A stretch of 64,000 nucleotides of DNA from Nocardia terrae (GCF_009760405.1 NZ_WRPP01000005.1:62001-126000); one strand, 5' to 3'; numbered from the stretch's first letter, positions 1 to 9,258 are shown. Translations and numbers: made by a program. Notes: generated from the sequence alone by a model not told the origin.

Positions 1-2
1 GC

Positions 3-770
3 ACCGCGCAGGTGGTGGACCGCTCGCTGGAGTTCGGTGAGCGCAGCGCGGAGGAGCTGATGACCCCGCGCATGACCATCGAATCCCTGGATCAGGACTG
101 CACTCTGGCCGATCTGGTCGACGCCGCCCGCGAGACCGGTTTCTCCCGCTTCCCCGTCATCGAGGGCGACCTGGACAACACGCTCGGATTCGTGCACGTC
201 AAGCAGGTGTTCGTGTATCCGGTGAAGGATCGCCGCAATATCAAGCTGAAGACCATCGCCAAGCCGGTGCCGATCGTGCCCGCCAGCCTCGACGGTGACG
301 AGGTGCTCGACCGGGTGCGCCGCGACGGCATGCAGGTGGCGCTGGTGGTCGACGAGTACGGCGGCACCGCGGGCATCGTCACCATGGAGGACCTGATCGA
401 GGAGATCCTCGGCGACGTACGCGACGAGCACGACGAGGAGGAACTCGATGTGCGCCGCACCCCGAACGGCTGGAACTGCTCGGGTCTGCTGCGCATCGAC
501 GAGGTCTCCCGCGCCACCGGATACGACGCGCCCGAGGGCGAATACGAGACCCTCGGCGGCCTGGTCCTGACCCGGCTGGGCCGGATCCCGGTGGCGGGCG
601 ACGAGGTCGTGCTGCCGCAGCCGACCCATCTGCTCGACCCCGACACCGGCGGCGGCGGGTGGATCGCCACCGTCGAGCGCATGGACGGCCGGCGCATCGA
701 CCGCGTCCACATCCGTCCCGTCGACGCCGAGGCCCTCGCGACCTGGGAGCTGGAGCACAGCCATGGGTGA
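3..770 (+). CDS. CNNM/CorC-family CBS-domain membrane protein, C-terminal part (5' end outside window)
   Basis: The reading frame is open from the first bases, so the gene begins upstream and its DUF21 membrane domain is missing here. What remains is a tandem CBS pair (about the first 130 residues; the segment with VDEYGGTAGIVTMEDLIEEI is the classic second-CBS signature) followed by a CorC_HlyC domain to the stop. CBS pairs in this family bind Mg-ATP and gate divalent-cation (Mg2+/Co2+) transport. It overlaps the next gene, a paralogue, by 8 bp, so the two are co-transcribed. The order resembles Rv1842c-Rv1841c of M. tuberculosis. The family call is firm; the transported ion is inferred from the family. 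Confidence 0.9.
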   Translation, partial: TAQVVDRSLEFGERSAEELMTPRMTIESLDQDCTLADLVDAARETGFSRFPVIEGDLDNTLGFVHVKQVFVYPVKDRRNIKLKTIAKPVPIVPASLDGDEVLDRVRRDGMQVALVVDEYGGTAGIVTMEDLIEEILGDVRDEHDEEELDVRRTPNGWNCSGLLRIDEVSRATGYDAPEGEYETLGGLVLTRLGRIPVAGDEVVLPQPTHLLDPDTGGGGWIATVERMDGRRIDRVHIRPVDAEALATWELEHSHG

Positions 771-1827
771 CCTGTACGCCGTCCTGCTCACCTTCCTGCT
801 GCTGCTGGGCAACGCGTTCTTCGTGGGCGCGGAGTTCGCGCTCATCTCCGCGCGCCGCGACCGGCTGGAAGCGCTTGCGGCGCAGGGCAAGCGCAGTGCC
901 AACACCGTCATCGAGGCGGGCCAGAACCTGTCGATGATGCTGGCCGCGGCGCAGCTGGGCATCACCATCTGCTCGATCCTGTTGGGCCGTGTCGGTGAGC
1001 CCGCCGTGGCGCATCTGCTGGAGCAGCCGTTCGATCTGGTCGGCGTGCCCGAGTCGCTGCTGCACCCGATCTCGTTCGCGCTGGCGCTGACCATCGTGGT
1101 GATCCTGCACATCCTGCTGGGCGAGATGATTCCGAAGAACATCGCGCTGGCCGGGCCGGAGCGTTCGGCGCTGCTGCTGGTGCCGCTGCATCTGCTGTGG
1201 CTGCGGCTGGCGAAGCCGTTGATCGCGGTCTACAACTTCGCCGCCAATATCACCTTGCGCGCCTTGCGGATCGAGCCGAAGGACGAGCTGGATTCCACGG
1301 TGTCGTCGGTGGAGCTGGCGGAGATGTTCGGCGAATCCCGTTCGGAGGGACTGCTCGACGAGGAGGAGCACCGCCGGCTCACCCAGGCGCTGGGTTCGAG
1401 CGATCGGATCGTCGCCGATGTCATGGTGCCGCTGGACAAGACGCGCACGGTGCCGTTGCGTGGGGACGGGACCACGCTGGGCGATATCGAATCCGCCGTC
1501 GCCGAAACGGGTTTCTCCCGATACCCGGTGCGCGCCTCGGACGGTTCGCTGGTCGGCTATCTGCACGTCAAGGACGTACTCGACCTGACCGCCGACGACG
1601 ACGCGGGCCCGGGCACCCCGATCCCCCGCACCGATATCCGCCCGCTGCCCACCCTGAGCATGGGCACGACCCTGTTCGAGGCGCTGGCCCGCTTGCGCCG
1701 CACCAACTCTCATCTGGGCCGGGTGGTCGACAGCCGCGGCAACACGGTCGGCATCGTGGCCCTGGAAGACCTGGTGGAGGAGTTCGTCGGCACCGTCCGC
1801 GACGCCACCCACCGCCTCGCCGAATGA
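763..1827 (+). CDS. CNNM/DUF21-CBS membrane protein
   Basis: A 354-aa membrane protein. The DUF21 domain occupies about residues 1-185, with a hydrophobic first helix (LLTFLLLLGNAFFVGAEF) and the family LGEMIPKN motif. A CBS pair follows at about 205-345, ending in GIVALEDLVEEFVG. It lacks the C-terminal CorC_HlyC domain of its upstream partner, so the two proteins may work as a complementary pair in divalent-cation homeostasis. The ATG at 763 overlaps the upstream gene by 8 bp. Its stop overlaps the next start by 4 bp (ATGA), indicating translational coupling. Confidence 0.92.
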   Translation: MGDLYAVLLTFLLLLGNAFFVGAEFALISARRDRLEALAAQGKRSANTVIEAGQNLSMMLAAAQLGITICSILLGRVGEPAVAHLLEQPFDLVGVPESLLHPISFALALTIVVILHILLGEMIPKNIALAGPERSALLLVPLHLLWLRLAKPLIAVYNFAANITLRALRIEPKDELDSTVSSVELAEMFGESRSEGLLDEEEHRRLTQALGSSDRIVADVMVPLDKTRTVPLRGDGTTLGDIESAVAETGFSRYPVRASDGSLVGYLHVKDVLDLTADDDAGPGTPIPRTDIRPLPTLSMGTTLFEALARLRRTNSHLGRVVDSRGNTVGIVALEDLVEEFVGTVRDATHRLAE

Positions 1828-2744
1828 TGAACGCGCCCACCGAGCTATCCGTGCTACCCGGACCCGATTGGCTGTCCGGCCCCGACTGGCGGGGCCGGGC
1901 GGCCGCCCACCGCGCGCGGGTCGACGCCCTGGTCGGCCCGTATCTCGAACGGCGGGCGGCCGGCCGGAAACATCCGGTGATCGACTTCCTGTTCACCTAC
2001 TACGGCCACAAGCCCGCCCAGCTCAAACGCTGGCATCCCGGGTTCGGGGTGATCCTGGCCGACGCCGCGGACTACACGGGATCCCGTGGCTACCATCAGA
2101 TCTCGGCCGAAACACCGGGTGGACCGCTGACCGGCTGGACCGCCGACCCGGCCTTCCTCGACAAGCGCCGCGACACCGTCGAATTCGTCGCCCGCCTGCT
2201 GGCGGCCACAGCCACCCGCCCGGCGCAGCTGTCCTGCTTCGGACTCCACGAGTGGGCCATGGTCTACCGCAGCGACGACATCCGCCACCAACAGGTGCCG
2301 CTGCGTCTGGGTCACGAGGGCACCGACGCCGTGGTCGAAGCAATGCAATTGCGCTGCACCCACTTCGACGCGTTCCGCTTCTTCACCCCTGCGGCCGCCC
2401 CCTTGAACATCGAACCCCTGACCCGCGAATCCCAGATCGACCGCGAACAGCCCGGCTGCCTCCACGCCAACATGGACATCTACAAGTGGGGTTTCAAACT
2501 CACCCCCTTGATCGGCTCCGACCTGCTCTTCGACGCCTTCGACCTGGCCTGCGCCGCCCGCGAACTCGACATGAAGGCCAGCCCCTACGACCTGCTCGAC
2601 TTCGACTACCAGCCCATCCGCATCGAAACCCCCTCCGGCCGAGCCGAATACGTCCGCGCCCAAGCCGACATCGCGTCCCGCGCCGAACTCCTGCGCACCC
2701 GCCTCCTCACCGCGTGCCGAGACCTGCTTTCGGCTACTCCGTGA
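1824..2744 (+). CDS. Conserved actinobacterial protein of the family annotated as 3-methyladenine DNA glycosylase
   Basis: A 306-aa soluble protein starting at tandem ATG codons (1824 or 1827), coupled by a 4-bp overlap to the CNNM gene. It belongs to a family that I recall is commonly labelled 3-methyladenine DNA glycosylase in Nocardia and Rhodococcus genomes and is found beside these CNNM genes. I see no helix-hairpin-helix or HhH-GPD signature, so the enzymatic label is weak. The protein is rich in aromatic and His residues, with conserved-looking segments such as FLFTYYGHKPAQLKRWHPG and CLHANMDIYKWGFKL. Its end overlaps the convergent lipoprotein gene by 11 bp. Confidence 0.7.
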   Translation: MMNAPTELSVLPGPDWLSGPDWRGRAAAHRARVDALVGPYLERRAAGRKHPVIDFLFTYYGHKPAQLKRWHPGFGVILADAADYTGSRGYHQISAETPGGPLTGWTADPAFLDKRRDTVEFVARLLAATATRPAQLSCFGLHEWAMVYRSDDIRHQQVPLRLGHEGTDAVVEAMQLRCTHFDAFRFFTPAAAPLNIEPLTRESQIDREQPGCLHANMDIYKWGFKLTPLIGSDLLFDAFDLACAARELDMKASPYDLLDFDYQPIRIETPSGRAEYVRAQADIASRAELLRTRLLTACRDLLSATP

Positions 2745-3354
2745 CCGGGTGGATCTTCAGGGTGCAGGTGTAGACGGCGGCGTCTATGACGCGGGTGTCG
2801 GTCGAGTTGGGTGGGGTTACTTCGGTTTTCACGACTTTGGGGTCGGGTTTGCCGTAGGGGCCGCAGGAGGTGCCCTCGGCGATGGCGTGGGCGGGGTGGC
2901 CGGATTTCACCACGACTGTCGGTGGGGTGGTGGTGCCCTGGGGTAGGCCGCCGACGTAGCCGTTGAGGGTGCGTTCGGCGTGGATGACGGTGCCGGTGTC
3001 GGTGATCTCGTCCATGCCTGGGTAGCCGGTGAGGGTGCAGGACTGGGACGGGTTGGCGATCGAGAAGGTGAGGGTGATGCCGTCGTGGCTCATGGCCGCG
3101 CCCATGCTCTTCGCGGTCACGTCGACCTGGCCGGGGGCGCAGGCCGCGAGGGTGGTGTCGGTGGGGGTCGTGGCCGGGCTGCCACCGCCACCGGAATTCC
3201 CGCCGGAGTTCCCGCCGCCGGACTGGCTACCGGCGGTGGTCGTCGCGGCGGGCGAACCGGATTGGGTGGGGCCGGGTGATGTCGAGCTCGCGCAGCCGCT
3301 CGCGGCCGCTACGACGGCACACGCGAGCAGCGCGGTGAATCCTGTTGTGCGCAT
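2734..3354 (-). CDS. DUF4232-type exported lipoprotein
   Basis: A 206-aa precursor with a short positive N-terminus, a hydrophobic stretch and a lipobox (AASGC, Cys about residue 21), so it should be lipidated and anchored outside the membrane. A Ser/Gly/Thr/Pro-rich linker (about 24-65) precedes a DUF4232-like domain (about 70-206) with paired cysteines (ACAPGQVDV, SCTLTGYPG, TSCGPYG, YTCTLKI) that probably form disulfides. The molecular function of DUF4232 is unknown. It is convergent with the glycosylase-like gene and divergent from the LVIVD gene, with which it shares the promoter region 3355-3566. Confidence 0.85.
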   Translation of the reverse strand: MRTTGFTALLACAVVAAASGCASSTSPGPTQSGSPAATTTAGSQSGGGNSGGNSGGGGSPATTPTDTTLAACAPGQVDVTAKSMGAAMSHDGITLTFSIANPSQSCTLTGYPGMDEITDTGTVIHAERTLNGYVGGLPQGTTTPPTVVVKSGHPAHAIAEGTSCGPYGKPDPKVVKTEVTPPNSTDTRVIDAAVYTCTLKIHPVTE

Positions 3355-3566
3355 ACGTCATCTATCCCTTTCGATCTTCGAACGTTTCAAGATCGACAGC
3401 ATGCCCGCAGCCGCTGGCACAGCTGTCACAGACAATTTTCCGTTACCCCCCTACCGGCCAGTCAGTTTATGGGTTAGCGTTCCGAGACGTAACCGTGACC
3501 ACAGTGCGCACCTGTCTGTGCCACCGGTCACCGCAGCAACGGTTCGAAGAAGATGGGGGTACCGCG

Positions 3567-5144
3567 ATGAGGCGGTTCACGGGCATACGCCGGTCCAAGC
3601 CGGCGACGGTGCTGGCGGTATCGCTGCTGGGGGCGGCCCTGCTGCCGATCCACGGCGCGTCGGCGGATCTGCAGTCCGACATCGCCGATCAGGTGCAGCA
3701 GTTCCTCGATGTCGGGCGGACCTCGGTGCCGCGCGCGGACTGCGGGGACGACGCGCTGCCGGAATCGGGTATGCAGGGCGACGTTCCGGCCGATGACCGC
3801 GACAGCGGTCGCAGCACCCTGGGGTATCGCTGCAATCTGTCGTTCGTCGGCGGATACGTCGGTAAGGGCGCGGGCATCACCTCGACGACCTACGACCACT
3901 GCTCCTACACCGGATCCATGTTCCCGGGCGATATCCTCGGCCCCGCGCAGGGCGTGCAGGTGCTCGATGTCTCCGATCCGGCGAACCCCGTGGTGACCGG
4001 CAGCCTCACCGAACCCGCCATGCTCGCGGGCACCTGGGAGTCGCTCAAGGTCAATGCCGAGCGGAAACTGCTGGTGGGCACCGGTGTTCCGGTCGGCGAG
4101 GGCGCGGGCTACCTGTCGGTCTACGACATCTCCGACTGCGCCCACCCCCGCCTGCTCAATCCGGGCGCGGGCACGAATCTGCTGATGCCGCTGCCCATCA
4201 CGACCCACGAGGGCGGGTTCTCGCCCGACGGCCGGACCTACTGGGCCTCGGGTATCGCGCCCGGCTTCGTCAGCGCGGTGGACCTGACCGATCCGTCGAA
4301 CCCGCACGTGATCTGGCAGGGCCTCACGGGTATCGAGGCGCACGGCTTCGGGATCAGCCCGGACGGCAATCGCATGTACCTGTCCGCATTGGCCGGTTTC
4401 ACCGTGCTCGATATCAGCGCCGTGCAACGCCGTGACCCGAATCCGCAGGTCAACCATCTGGGACGGGTGTTCTGGACCGACGGGTTCGCGACCCAGCACA
4501 GCATCCCCGTCACCTATGACGGCAAGCCGTACCTGTTCACCGTCGACGAGGGCGGCGCGGGCGGGGTGAAGCTCATCGACATCTCCGACGAGACCAATCC
4601 GCGGGTCGCCGCGAAGATCAAGCTCGAGATCAACCTGCCCGAGCACCAGGATTCGGCGATGGCCTCGGCCATGGGCGGCTCGATCTTCTCCTACGACGCC
4701 CACTACTGCGCCGCCGACCGCCCGGACAACCCGACCGCGCTGGCGTGCGGGTGGGAGGAGTCCGGCATCCGGGTGTTCGACGTGCGGGATCCCTTCCACG
4801 CCAAGGAGATCGCGTACTTCAACCCGCCCGCCCGCAAGGGCCGCAATCTGGAGTTGTGGAACTCCCCGCACGCGCTGGCCTCGATCATCGGTGTCCCCGG
4901 CATGGAGTTCCCGTCGGCGGCGCGCGCCATTCTCGAGGGCAAGTTCGATCCCTCCAAGGCGCTCTCGGCGCGCACCGGCATGGTGGCCTTCGGCGATCTG
5001 TCCACCGACTGGTGCTTCTCGCCGCCGGAGTGGCACGGAAACCAGTTGTGGGCCACCTGCAATGACAACGGCTTCATGGTGTTGCAGCTGTCCGACGACG
5101 TGTACACCCCGCCCGCCGACCAGCGCTCCGTGGTGGGGTCGTGA
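3567..5144 (+). CDS. Secreted LVIVD-repeat beta-propeller protein
   Basis: A 525-aa protein. The ATG at 3567 is chosen because it opens a clear signal peptide (basic MRRFTGIRRSKP, hydrophobic core, cleavage near GASA). The open frame extends upstream to 3345, but that part has no signal-like sequence. Repeated VQVLDVSDPANPVV-like units (VYDISDCAHPRLL, VKLIDISDETNPRV, IRVFDVRDPFHAKEI) identify LVIVD repeats, which fold as an extracellular beta-propeller. Cysteine pairs suggest disulfides. It overlaps the DUF305 gene by 4 bp, so the two exported proteins are made together. A shared role is inferred from that coupling. Confidence 0.85.
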   Translation: MRRFTGIRRSKPATVLAVSLLGAALLPIHGASADLQSDIADQVQQFLDVGRTSVPRADCGDDALPESGMQGDVPADDRDSGRSTLGYRCNLSFVGGYVGKGAGITSTTYDHCSYTGSMFPGDILGPAQGVQVLDVSDPANPVVTGSLTEPAMLAGTWESLKVNAERKLLVGTGVPVGEGAGYLSVYDISDCAHPRLLNPGAGTNLLMPLPITTHEGGFSPDGRTYWASGIAPGFVSAVDLTDPSNPHVIWQGLTGIEAHGFGISPDGNRMYLSALAGFTVLDISAVQRRDPNPQVNHLGRVFWTDGFATQHSIPVTYDGKPYLFTVDEGGAGGVKLIDISDETNPRVAAKIKLEINLPEHQDSAMASAMGGSIFSYDAHYCAADRPDNPTALACGWEESGIRVFDVRDPFHAKEIAYFNPPARKGRNLELWNSPHALASIIGVPGMEFPSAARAILEGKFDPSKALSARTGMVAFGDLSTDWCFSPPEWHGNQLWATCNDNGFMVLQLSDDVYTPPADQRSVVGS

Positions 5145-5818
5145 CGGTGAGCCTTCGTGATCGCCTGCGCGGGTTCGGATACCGCTGGCGGCGGCCCGCC
5201 GGGTTCGCCGCCCTAGCGCTGACGCTGTTGACGGCCGGATTCCTGGTGCGGCCCGTGCTCGTTCCCGAGAATCGTTCCGCGCCACCGGTGCTCAGCGCGG
5301 TCGAGATCGGTTTCAGCCAGGACATGTCCGCCCACCACGAGCAGGCGCTGATCATGGTGCAGCGCCTGGATTCCGGCGTCGACCCGACGGTGCGTCAACT
5401 GTCCCAGCAGATCGCCGACACCCAGCGCATGGAGATCGGCACCCTGCAGGGCTGGCTGCGCCTGGCCAATGCCTCACCGGACTCCAAGCACCCGATGGCC
5501 TGGATGAACTCGCCCGGCGCGCACGAGCATTCGATGGCGACCATGACCAGCACCAACGGCACGACCATGCCGGGCATGGCCACCCAGTCCGAACTCGACG
5601 CCCTGGCCCGCGCCCACGGCAAGGACGCCGAAATCCTGTTCCTGCAACTGATGCTGCGCCACCACACCGGCGGCGTCGCCATGGCCAAGGCCGCCGACGC
5701 CCTCCTCACCTCGGGCCCGGTGAAGGAAGCGGCCCGCGGCATGATCACCGCGCAGTCCCAGGAGGCCGGTCTCATGACGATCCTGCTCGCCCAGCGCGGA
5801 GCCCAACCCCTCACCTGA
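5141..5818 (+). CDS. DUF305 protein, membrane-anchored, Met/His-rich
   Basis: A 225-aa protein with a GTG start overlapping the LVIVD stop (GTGA). An N-terminal signal anchor (about residues 20-40) precedes the DUF305 domain. The domain contains two hallmark helices, FSQDMSAHHEQALIM and FLQLMLRHHTGGVAMA, each with an adjacent His pair. A Met/His-rich loop lies between them (about 118-150: HEHSMATM, TMPGMAT). DUF305 proteins are ferritin-like four-helix bundles often found with copper-handling genes; metal binding here is inferred from the His/Met content. It is the second gene of the exported pair. Confidence 0.88.
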   Translation: MTVSLRDRLRGFGYRWRRPAGFAALALTLLTAGFLVRPVLVPENRSAPPVLSAVEIGFSQDMSAHHEQALIMVQRLDSGVDPTVRQLSQQIADTQRMEIGTLQGWLRLANASPDSKHPMAWMNSPGAHEHSMATMTSTNGTTMPGMATQSELDALARAHGKDAEILFLQLMLRHHTGGVAMAKAADALLTSGPVKEAARGMITAQSQEAGLMTILLAQRGAQPLT

Positions 5819-6126
5819 GCCACGCCCGAGCACGGAACCCGCAGCACGACATCGCACCCGAGCCGGGCGGCGACCCGCACGAAGACGTGACATGGCCCTG
5901 CCCCCAGCCACCGCGCCACAGGGATTCGGAGCTCGTGGCCCGGGCTGTACAAAGGCATGGGATTCGGGGGTGAAATCGCGCTGGCCCGGCTATCCCACCG
6001 CGCGGATTCGGGGTGCGGAATCGCTGGAGCCCCGAGGTGCGAAATCTCACGGGAGCGGTAGTCAGGGCCCTGGGTATGGTCGATTGTGTTGATCGGCCCA
6101 TCGGCCGGGAGAGGTTGACCTTCACC
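5819..6126. other. Intergenic, no gene seen
   Basis: No frame here shows family-like protein sequence. The segment should carry the promoter for the thioesterase-like gene that follows. An in-frame ATG at 6013 exists upstream of the chosen start, but it would add a non-conserved arginine-rich extension. I see no strong hairpin. Confidence 0.5.
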
Positions 6127-6849
6127 ATGACCCAGGCGGAAGCGCTCACCATCCCCGCGCACATCCACGGCTACCCGGAGGTGGCGTTCGGCGGCTACCT
6201 CGCGGGCCTGCTCGCGGCGCATTCCGGCGCGGACACCGTGCGCGTCGATTTCCGCCGCGCGGTCACCGTCGGCACCCCGATCCTGCTGTCCACGCCCGCG
6301 CCCGGCCATGCCGCTCTCACCGCGACCGACGACACCCTGCTGGTGGAGGCGACCCCCTCAGCGCTCACCGTCGACCCGCGCCCCGCGCCGTCGTGGGCGG
6401 CCGCGAAATCCGCCGTCGAGGTGGCTTTGTCGGGCCCGCGCACGGTGACCGACTGCTACGGCTGCGGCCTGGCCTGCGAGCCGGGTCGCGGACTGCGGCT
6501 GTTCCCCTCGGAACTGCCGGGCGAGCAGATGATGACGGCCGCCTGGACCCCCGACGCCGGGCTGGCCGACGAGACCGGCGAACTCCCGCCCGAGGTGGTC
6601 TGGTCGGCGCTGGACTGCCCCGGCGGCCGGGCCGCGTTCGTCTTCTCCAAGATGAACAGCGGCGCGTTCACCGCCGCCCTCACCGCCACCCGATTCCGGC
6701 CGATGTACGCCGGAGCCGACTACATCTCGCACGCCTGGATCATCGGACGGGAGGGCCGCAAACACACTGTCGGCGTGGCACTTTCGACCGCCGACGGCGA
6801 ACTCTGCGCCCTGTCCGAGGCGCTCTGGATAGAACCCCGCCGAGGCTGA
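6127..6849 (+). CDS. Hotdog-fold thioesterase-like protein
   Basis: A 240-aa protein resembling the actinobacterial double-hotdog acyl-CoA thioesterase-like family. It has an N-terminal half with HIHGYPEVAFGGYLAGLLA and VDFRRAVTVGTPI, a CYGCG motif near the middle (about 115-120), and a second half with SALDCPGGRAAF and SHAWIIGREGRKH. The CxxCG element and the PEVVWSALDCP segment are typical of the group. The usual role is hydrolysis or binding of acyl-CoA thioesters; the substrate is unknown. The start ATG at 6127 was preferred because the upstream extension is unlike coding sequence. It stands alone between short intergenic gaps. Confidence 0.65.
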   Translation: MTQAEALTIPAHIHGYPEVAFGGYLAGLLAAHSGADTVRVDFRRAVTVGTPILLSTPAPGHAALTATDDTLLVEATPSALTVDPRPAPSWAAAKSAVEVALSGPRTVTDCYGCGLACEPGRGLRLFPSELPGEQMMTAAWTPDAGLADETGELPPEVVWSALDCPGGRAAFVFSKMNSGAFTAALTATRFRPMYAGADYISHAWIIGREGRKHTVGVALSTADGELCALSEALWIEPRRG

Positions 6850-6896
6850 TCCGCCGTCGGCAGGCGGTCGGGGCTCGCGCGTGACAAACTGACCGC

Positions 6897-7400
6897 GTGG
6901 CAGGTTCTTCGTCGCCGAAAGCCCAGACCGACGCCATGGCCGCGGTCATCGATTGGAACACAGTCGGTCCCGCCTTTCATGACTTCTGGACCAGTACCTA
7001 CGCCAACGAGGTGGTGAGCACCGGCCGCCTCACCGGCCGATTCCGCAGCTGGGGACAGATTCTCCGGTTCACCGCCATGGTCGCCAGCGCGGTGGTGACG
7101 GGGCTGGCCGGATTCGAGGGCAATCTCATCCGCGCGGCCACCGCTTTCGCGGGCGGGGTGGCGGTGGTGGCGACCGGCAGCGCCGCCATCTTCCACGCCG
7201 ATCAGCGGGTCGCGACCAACCGCCGCACCCAGCAGCTACTGCTGTCGGAGGGATGGCGGTTCGTCGCGGGCGCAGGCGATTACCCCGGCGGGCCGACCGC
7301 CGCCAACGCGACCAAGTTCCTGCTCAGCGTCGAGCAGATCCTTTCCACCTACGTCGACGACTACATCAAGACCATCGACGAGCCCACCCCCGCACCCTGA
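6897..7400 (+). CDS. Small two-TM protein, DUF4231/SLATT-like
   Basis: A 167-aa protein with a GTG start. Two adjacent hydrophobic helices (about 62-82 and 86-104) lie in the middle, followed by a soluble helical tail containing HADQRVATNRRTQQLLLSEGWRFVAGAGDY. The layout of paired helices followed by a charged segment with a WRF.AG.G.Y element matches DUF4231/SLATT proteins. These have been proposed to form membrane pores in conflict or nucleotide-signalling systems. No sensor or effector partner is adjacent, so I would not assign a defence role. The family assignment is moderate. Confidence 0.6.
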   Translation: MAGSSSPKAQTDAMAAVIDWNTVGPAFHDFWTSTYANEVVSTGRLTGRFRSWGQILRFTAMVASAVVTGLAGFEGNLIRAATAFAGGVAVVATGSAAIFHADQRVATNRRTQQLLLSEGWRFVAGAGDYPGGPTAANATKFLLSVEQILSTYVDDYIKTIDEPTPAP

Positions 7401-7488
7401 GCCCGCGTGCTCGCACCCGGTCGCGCGAACGGCCTTCGGTACGATGCTGTTCGGCGCGGCCGAGGGGGCCGAGAGGGGAGGAGATGTC

Positions 7489-8376
7489 GTGCTCGAAGTG
7501 TGGGGTCGTGGAGTCGCCATCAGGTACGGCAACGGCCGGCTCGTGACCCAGCCCCTGCGCGCCGATGACGAGGTCGCCCTGGACGTGCCGGTCAGCGAGC
7601 TGCACCGCATCCGGGTCGCCACGACCGACGACGACCGGATCGCGGTCCTGCTGTATTTCCGCTCGCCGGAGTTCCCCATGAACGGCGTTCCCACCCAACG
7701 TCATCCGGTGCCGATCTTCCTGGAGCCGGAGTTGCGGCCCCAAGCCACCGAACTGGTGCGGGCCGTCGAAGGGGAGCTGCTGGAGGCACGCCGGCTGCAC
7801 CCGCGCCGTCCGGACCTCACGCCGCCGCCGTTGCTGCCGTCACCGCACGGCCCGATGCGCCAGGACGTCACCGCCGCCGCGCGGCGAATGCGGTTCATCG
7901 GCCACACGACTCACCTGATCACCGCGTTGCAGACACTCGCGGGGCCCGACGAGTTCGTGCTGGAGCTGGCCCAGGCCACCCATTCCGGGACGCCGGGACT
8001 GATCGCGATCACCACGCAGCGGTTCCTGTTCGTCGGCGCCGACGCGGTCCACGAACTGCCAATCGCCGCGATCGATCGGGCCGAGGTGACGCCCCCGCCC
8101 GCCCCGCGCGCGGTGGCGACGCTGCGGTTGCGCGCCTATCCGACCACGCTCGAGTTCGTCGACTGGGTGGCGGAGGATTTCGCTCGCCTGGCGCAGGCGG
8201 TGCAATTGGCCTGCGACGTAGCGCATGTCGACGGATCCATCCTGCCCGCGCGCCCGTCCTCGGCCGACCTGTTCGCCGAATGGCAGCTGCTGGTGGAACG
8301 CCGCCGCCTGGGCATGGTCGAGGACGAGGCGTTCCAGCGCCAGGCCTTCGGCATCATGGGCTCCCTGCCCAGCTGA
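7489..8376 (+). CDS. Unknown protein with bacterial PH-like and SHOCT-like C-terminal domains
   Basis: A 295-aa soluble protein. GTG 7489 is chosen because a strong Shine-Dalgarno (AGGGGAGGAG) ends about six bases before it; an ATG at 7444 lies upstream of that site. The N-terminal part (about 1-105) is beta-rich and resembles DUF4429-type modules. The middle (about 160-250: LIAITTQRFLFVGADAVHELPIA) is typical of bacterial PH domains, and the last 30 residues (LVERRRLGMVEDEAFQRQ) look like SHOCT, a short oligomerisation or tethering motif. Function is unknown. It ends 5 bp from the convergent DUF1266 gene. Confidence 0.65.
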   Translation: MLEVWGRGVAIRYGNGRLVTQPLRADDEVALDVPVSELHRIRVATTDDDRIAVLLYFRSPEFPMNGVPTQRHPVPIFLEPELRPQATELVRAVEGELLEARRLHPRRPDLTPPPLLPSPHGPMRQDVTAAARRMRFIGHTTHLITALQTLAGPDEFVLELAQATHSGTPGLIAITTQRFLFVGADAVHELPIAAIDRAEVTPPPAPRAVATLRLRAYPTTLEFVDWVAEDFARLAQAVQLACDVAHVDGSILPARPSSADLFAEWQLLVERRRLGMVEDEAFQRQAFGIMGSLPS

Positions 8377-8380
8377 CCCG

Positions 8381-9214
8381 CTAGGACTGCGGCACACCGC
8401 CATTCGGCGTGCCCGGATGCAGCGCGACCCGCCGCCACGGGCTGGACGGACGGGCATACAGCCCGTACAGCATCTCCCGGCGCTCGCCGACCTGCTCCCG
8501 CGCGGCCGCGAGATCCTGCGTCGCCGCCCAGTAGATGGCCCCGGTCAGGAATCCGGACCCGAATTGCCGCCAATTGCGGTAGTGCTGTTGCGCTTTGGCG
8601 AGCCCGGTGAGCATGTGCTCCCACGCCTCGTCCTCGGGCAGATACCCGGCGGTATGCGCGGACCGCGCGATGAACACCACCCGCGCGAGATCCCACGCGG
8701 TGGCGTCGGTGTTCAACGGCTGCGGCAGCCCGTCGACGATCCCGAGCTTGATCGCCTGCAACCAGGCGTCATAGTCCCGATCGAGTCCGGCCGCCCCCTC
8801 GTACCCGCGGATCTGGGACAGGATGTGCAGGAATTCCCGATGCCCCGACGAGATCCCACCCCGATCGGGCCGATACGACGACTCCCCCGCCGCCGCCACC
8901 GCCAGCGGATGGATCAAGCTGAACAACGGCGAATGCATCCCCGCCAGCAACCGGCGAATCGTGTCCCGGGCATCCTCGCCATTGTCGACGCCCCACGACT
9001 CGTGCAGCCCCTCGATCGTGGCTTCCCGCCGAGTGTCCGACCGCCCCGTCAGCTCGGGCTGGAACGCCACGGTGTCGTTGTAAGCACCCCAACTACGCCC
9101 GTAATACGCCCCGACGGCAAGCGCCCGAACCCGATCCTCCGAAACTCCCACCCCGGACCACAAATCCGGCTCCAGATTCCCCTTCGACATCGGAAACCCG
9201 CTGACCCCAGCCAC
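8381..9214 (-). CDS. DUF1266 protein
   Basis: About 277 aa, starting at GTG 9214 (Shine-Dalgarno-like GAGAAGGGGA just upstream); ATG 9190 is the alternative. The C-terminal half is the DUF1266 domain: TAWDLARVVFIARSAHTAGY, then EAWEHMLTGLAKAQQHYRNW and FGSGFLTGAIYW. The N-terminal region has GAYYGRSWGAYNDTV and a helical WG.. segment common to the group. DUF1266 proteins are often found near phage- or toxin-like loci in other bacteria, but nothing similar is next to it here. No catalytic site is known. It is downstream of a 22-bp inverted repeat. Confidence 0.75.
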   Translation of the reverse strand: MAGVSGFPMSKGNLEPDLWSGVGVSEDRVRALAVGAYYGRSWGAYNDTVAFQPELTGRSDTRREATIEGLHESWGVDNGEDARDTIRRLLAGMHSPLFSLIHPLAVAAAGESSYRPDRGGISSGHREFLHILSQIRGYEGAAGLDRDYDAWLQAIKLGIVDGLPQPLNTDATAWDLARVVFIARSAHTAGYLPEDEAWEHMLTGLAKAQQHYRNWRQFGSGFLTGAIYWAATQDLAAAREQVGERREMLYGLYARPSSPWRRVALHPGTPNGGVPQS

Positions 9215-9258
9215 ACCCGTCCCCTTCTCCACACCGGCACCCAAATCCTATCCCGGGC

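Noticed and set aside
3528..5285. A 585-codon minus-strand open frame opposite the LVIVD gene
   Set aside because: Shadow frame; the plus-strand gene has a signal peptide and recognisable repeats.
7489..9214. Defence island around the SLATT-like, PH/SHOCT and DUF1266 genes
   Set aside because: No nuclease, cyclase, toxin or NTPase partner is present; the neighbours are ordinary.
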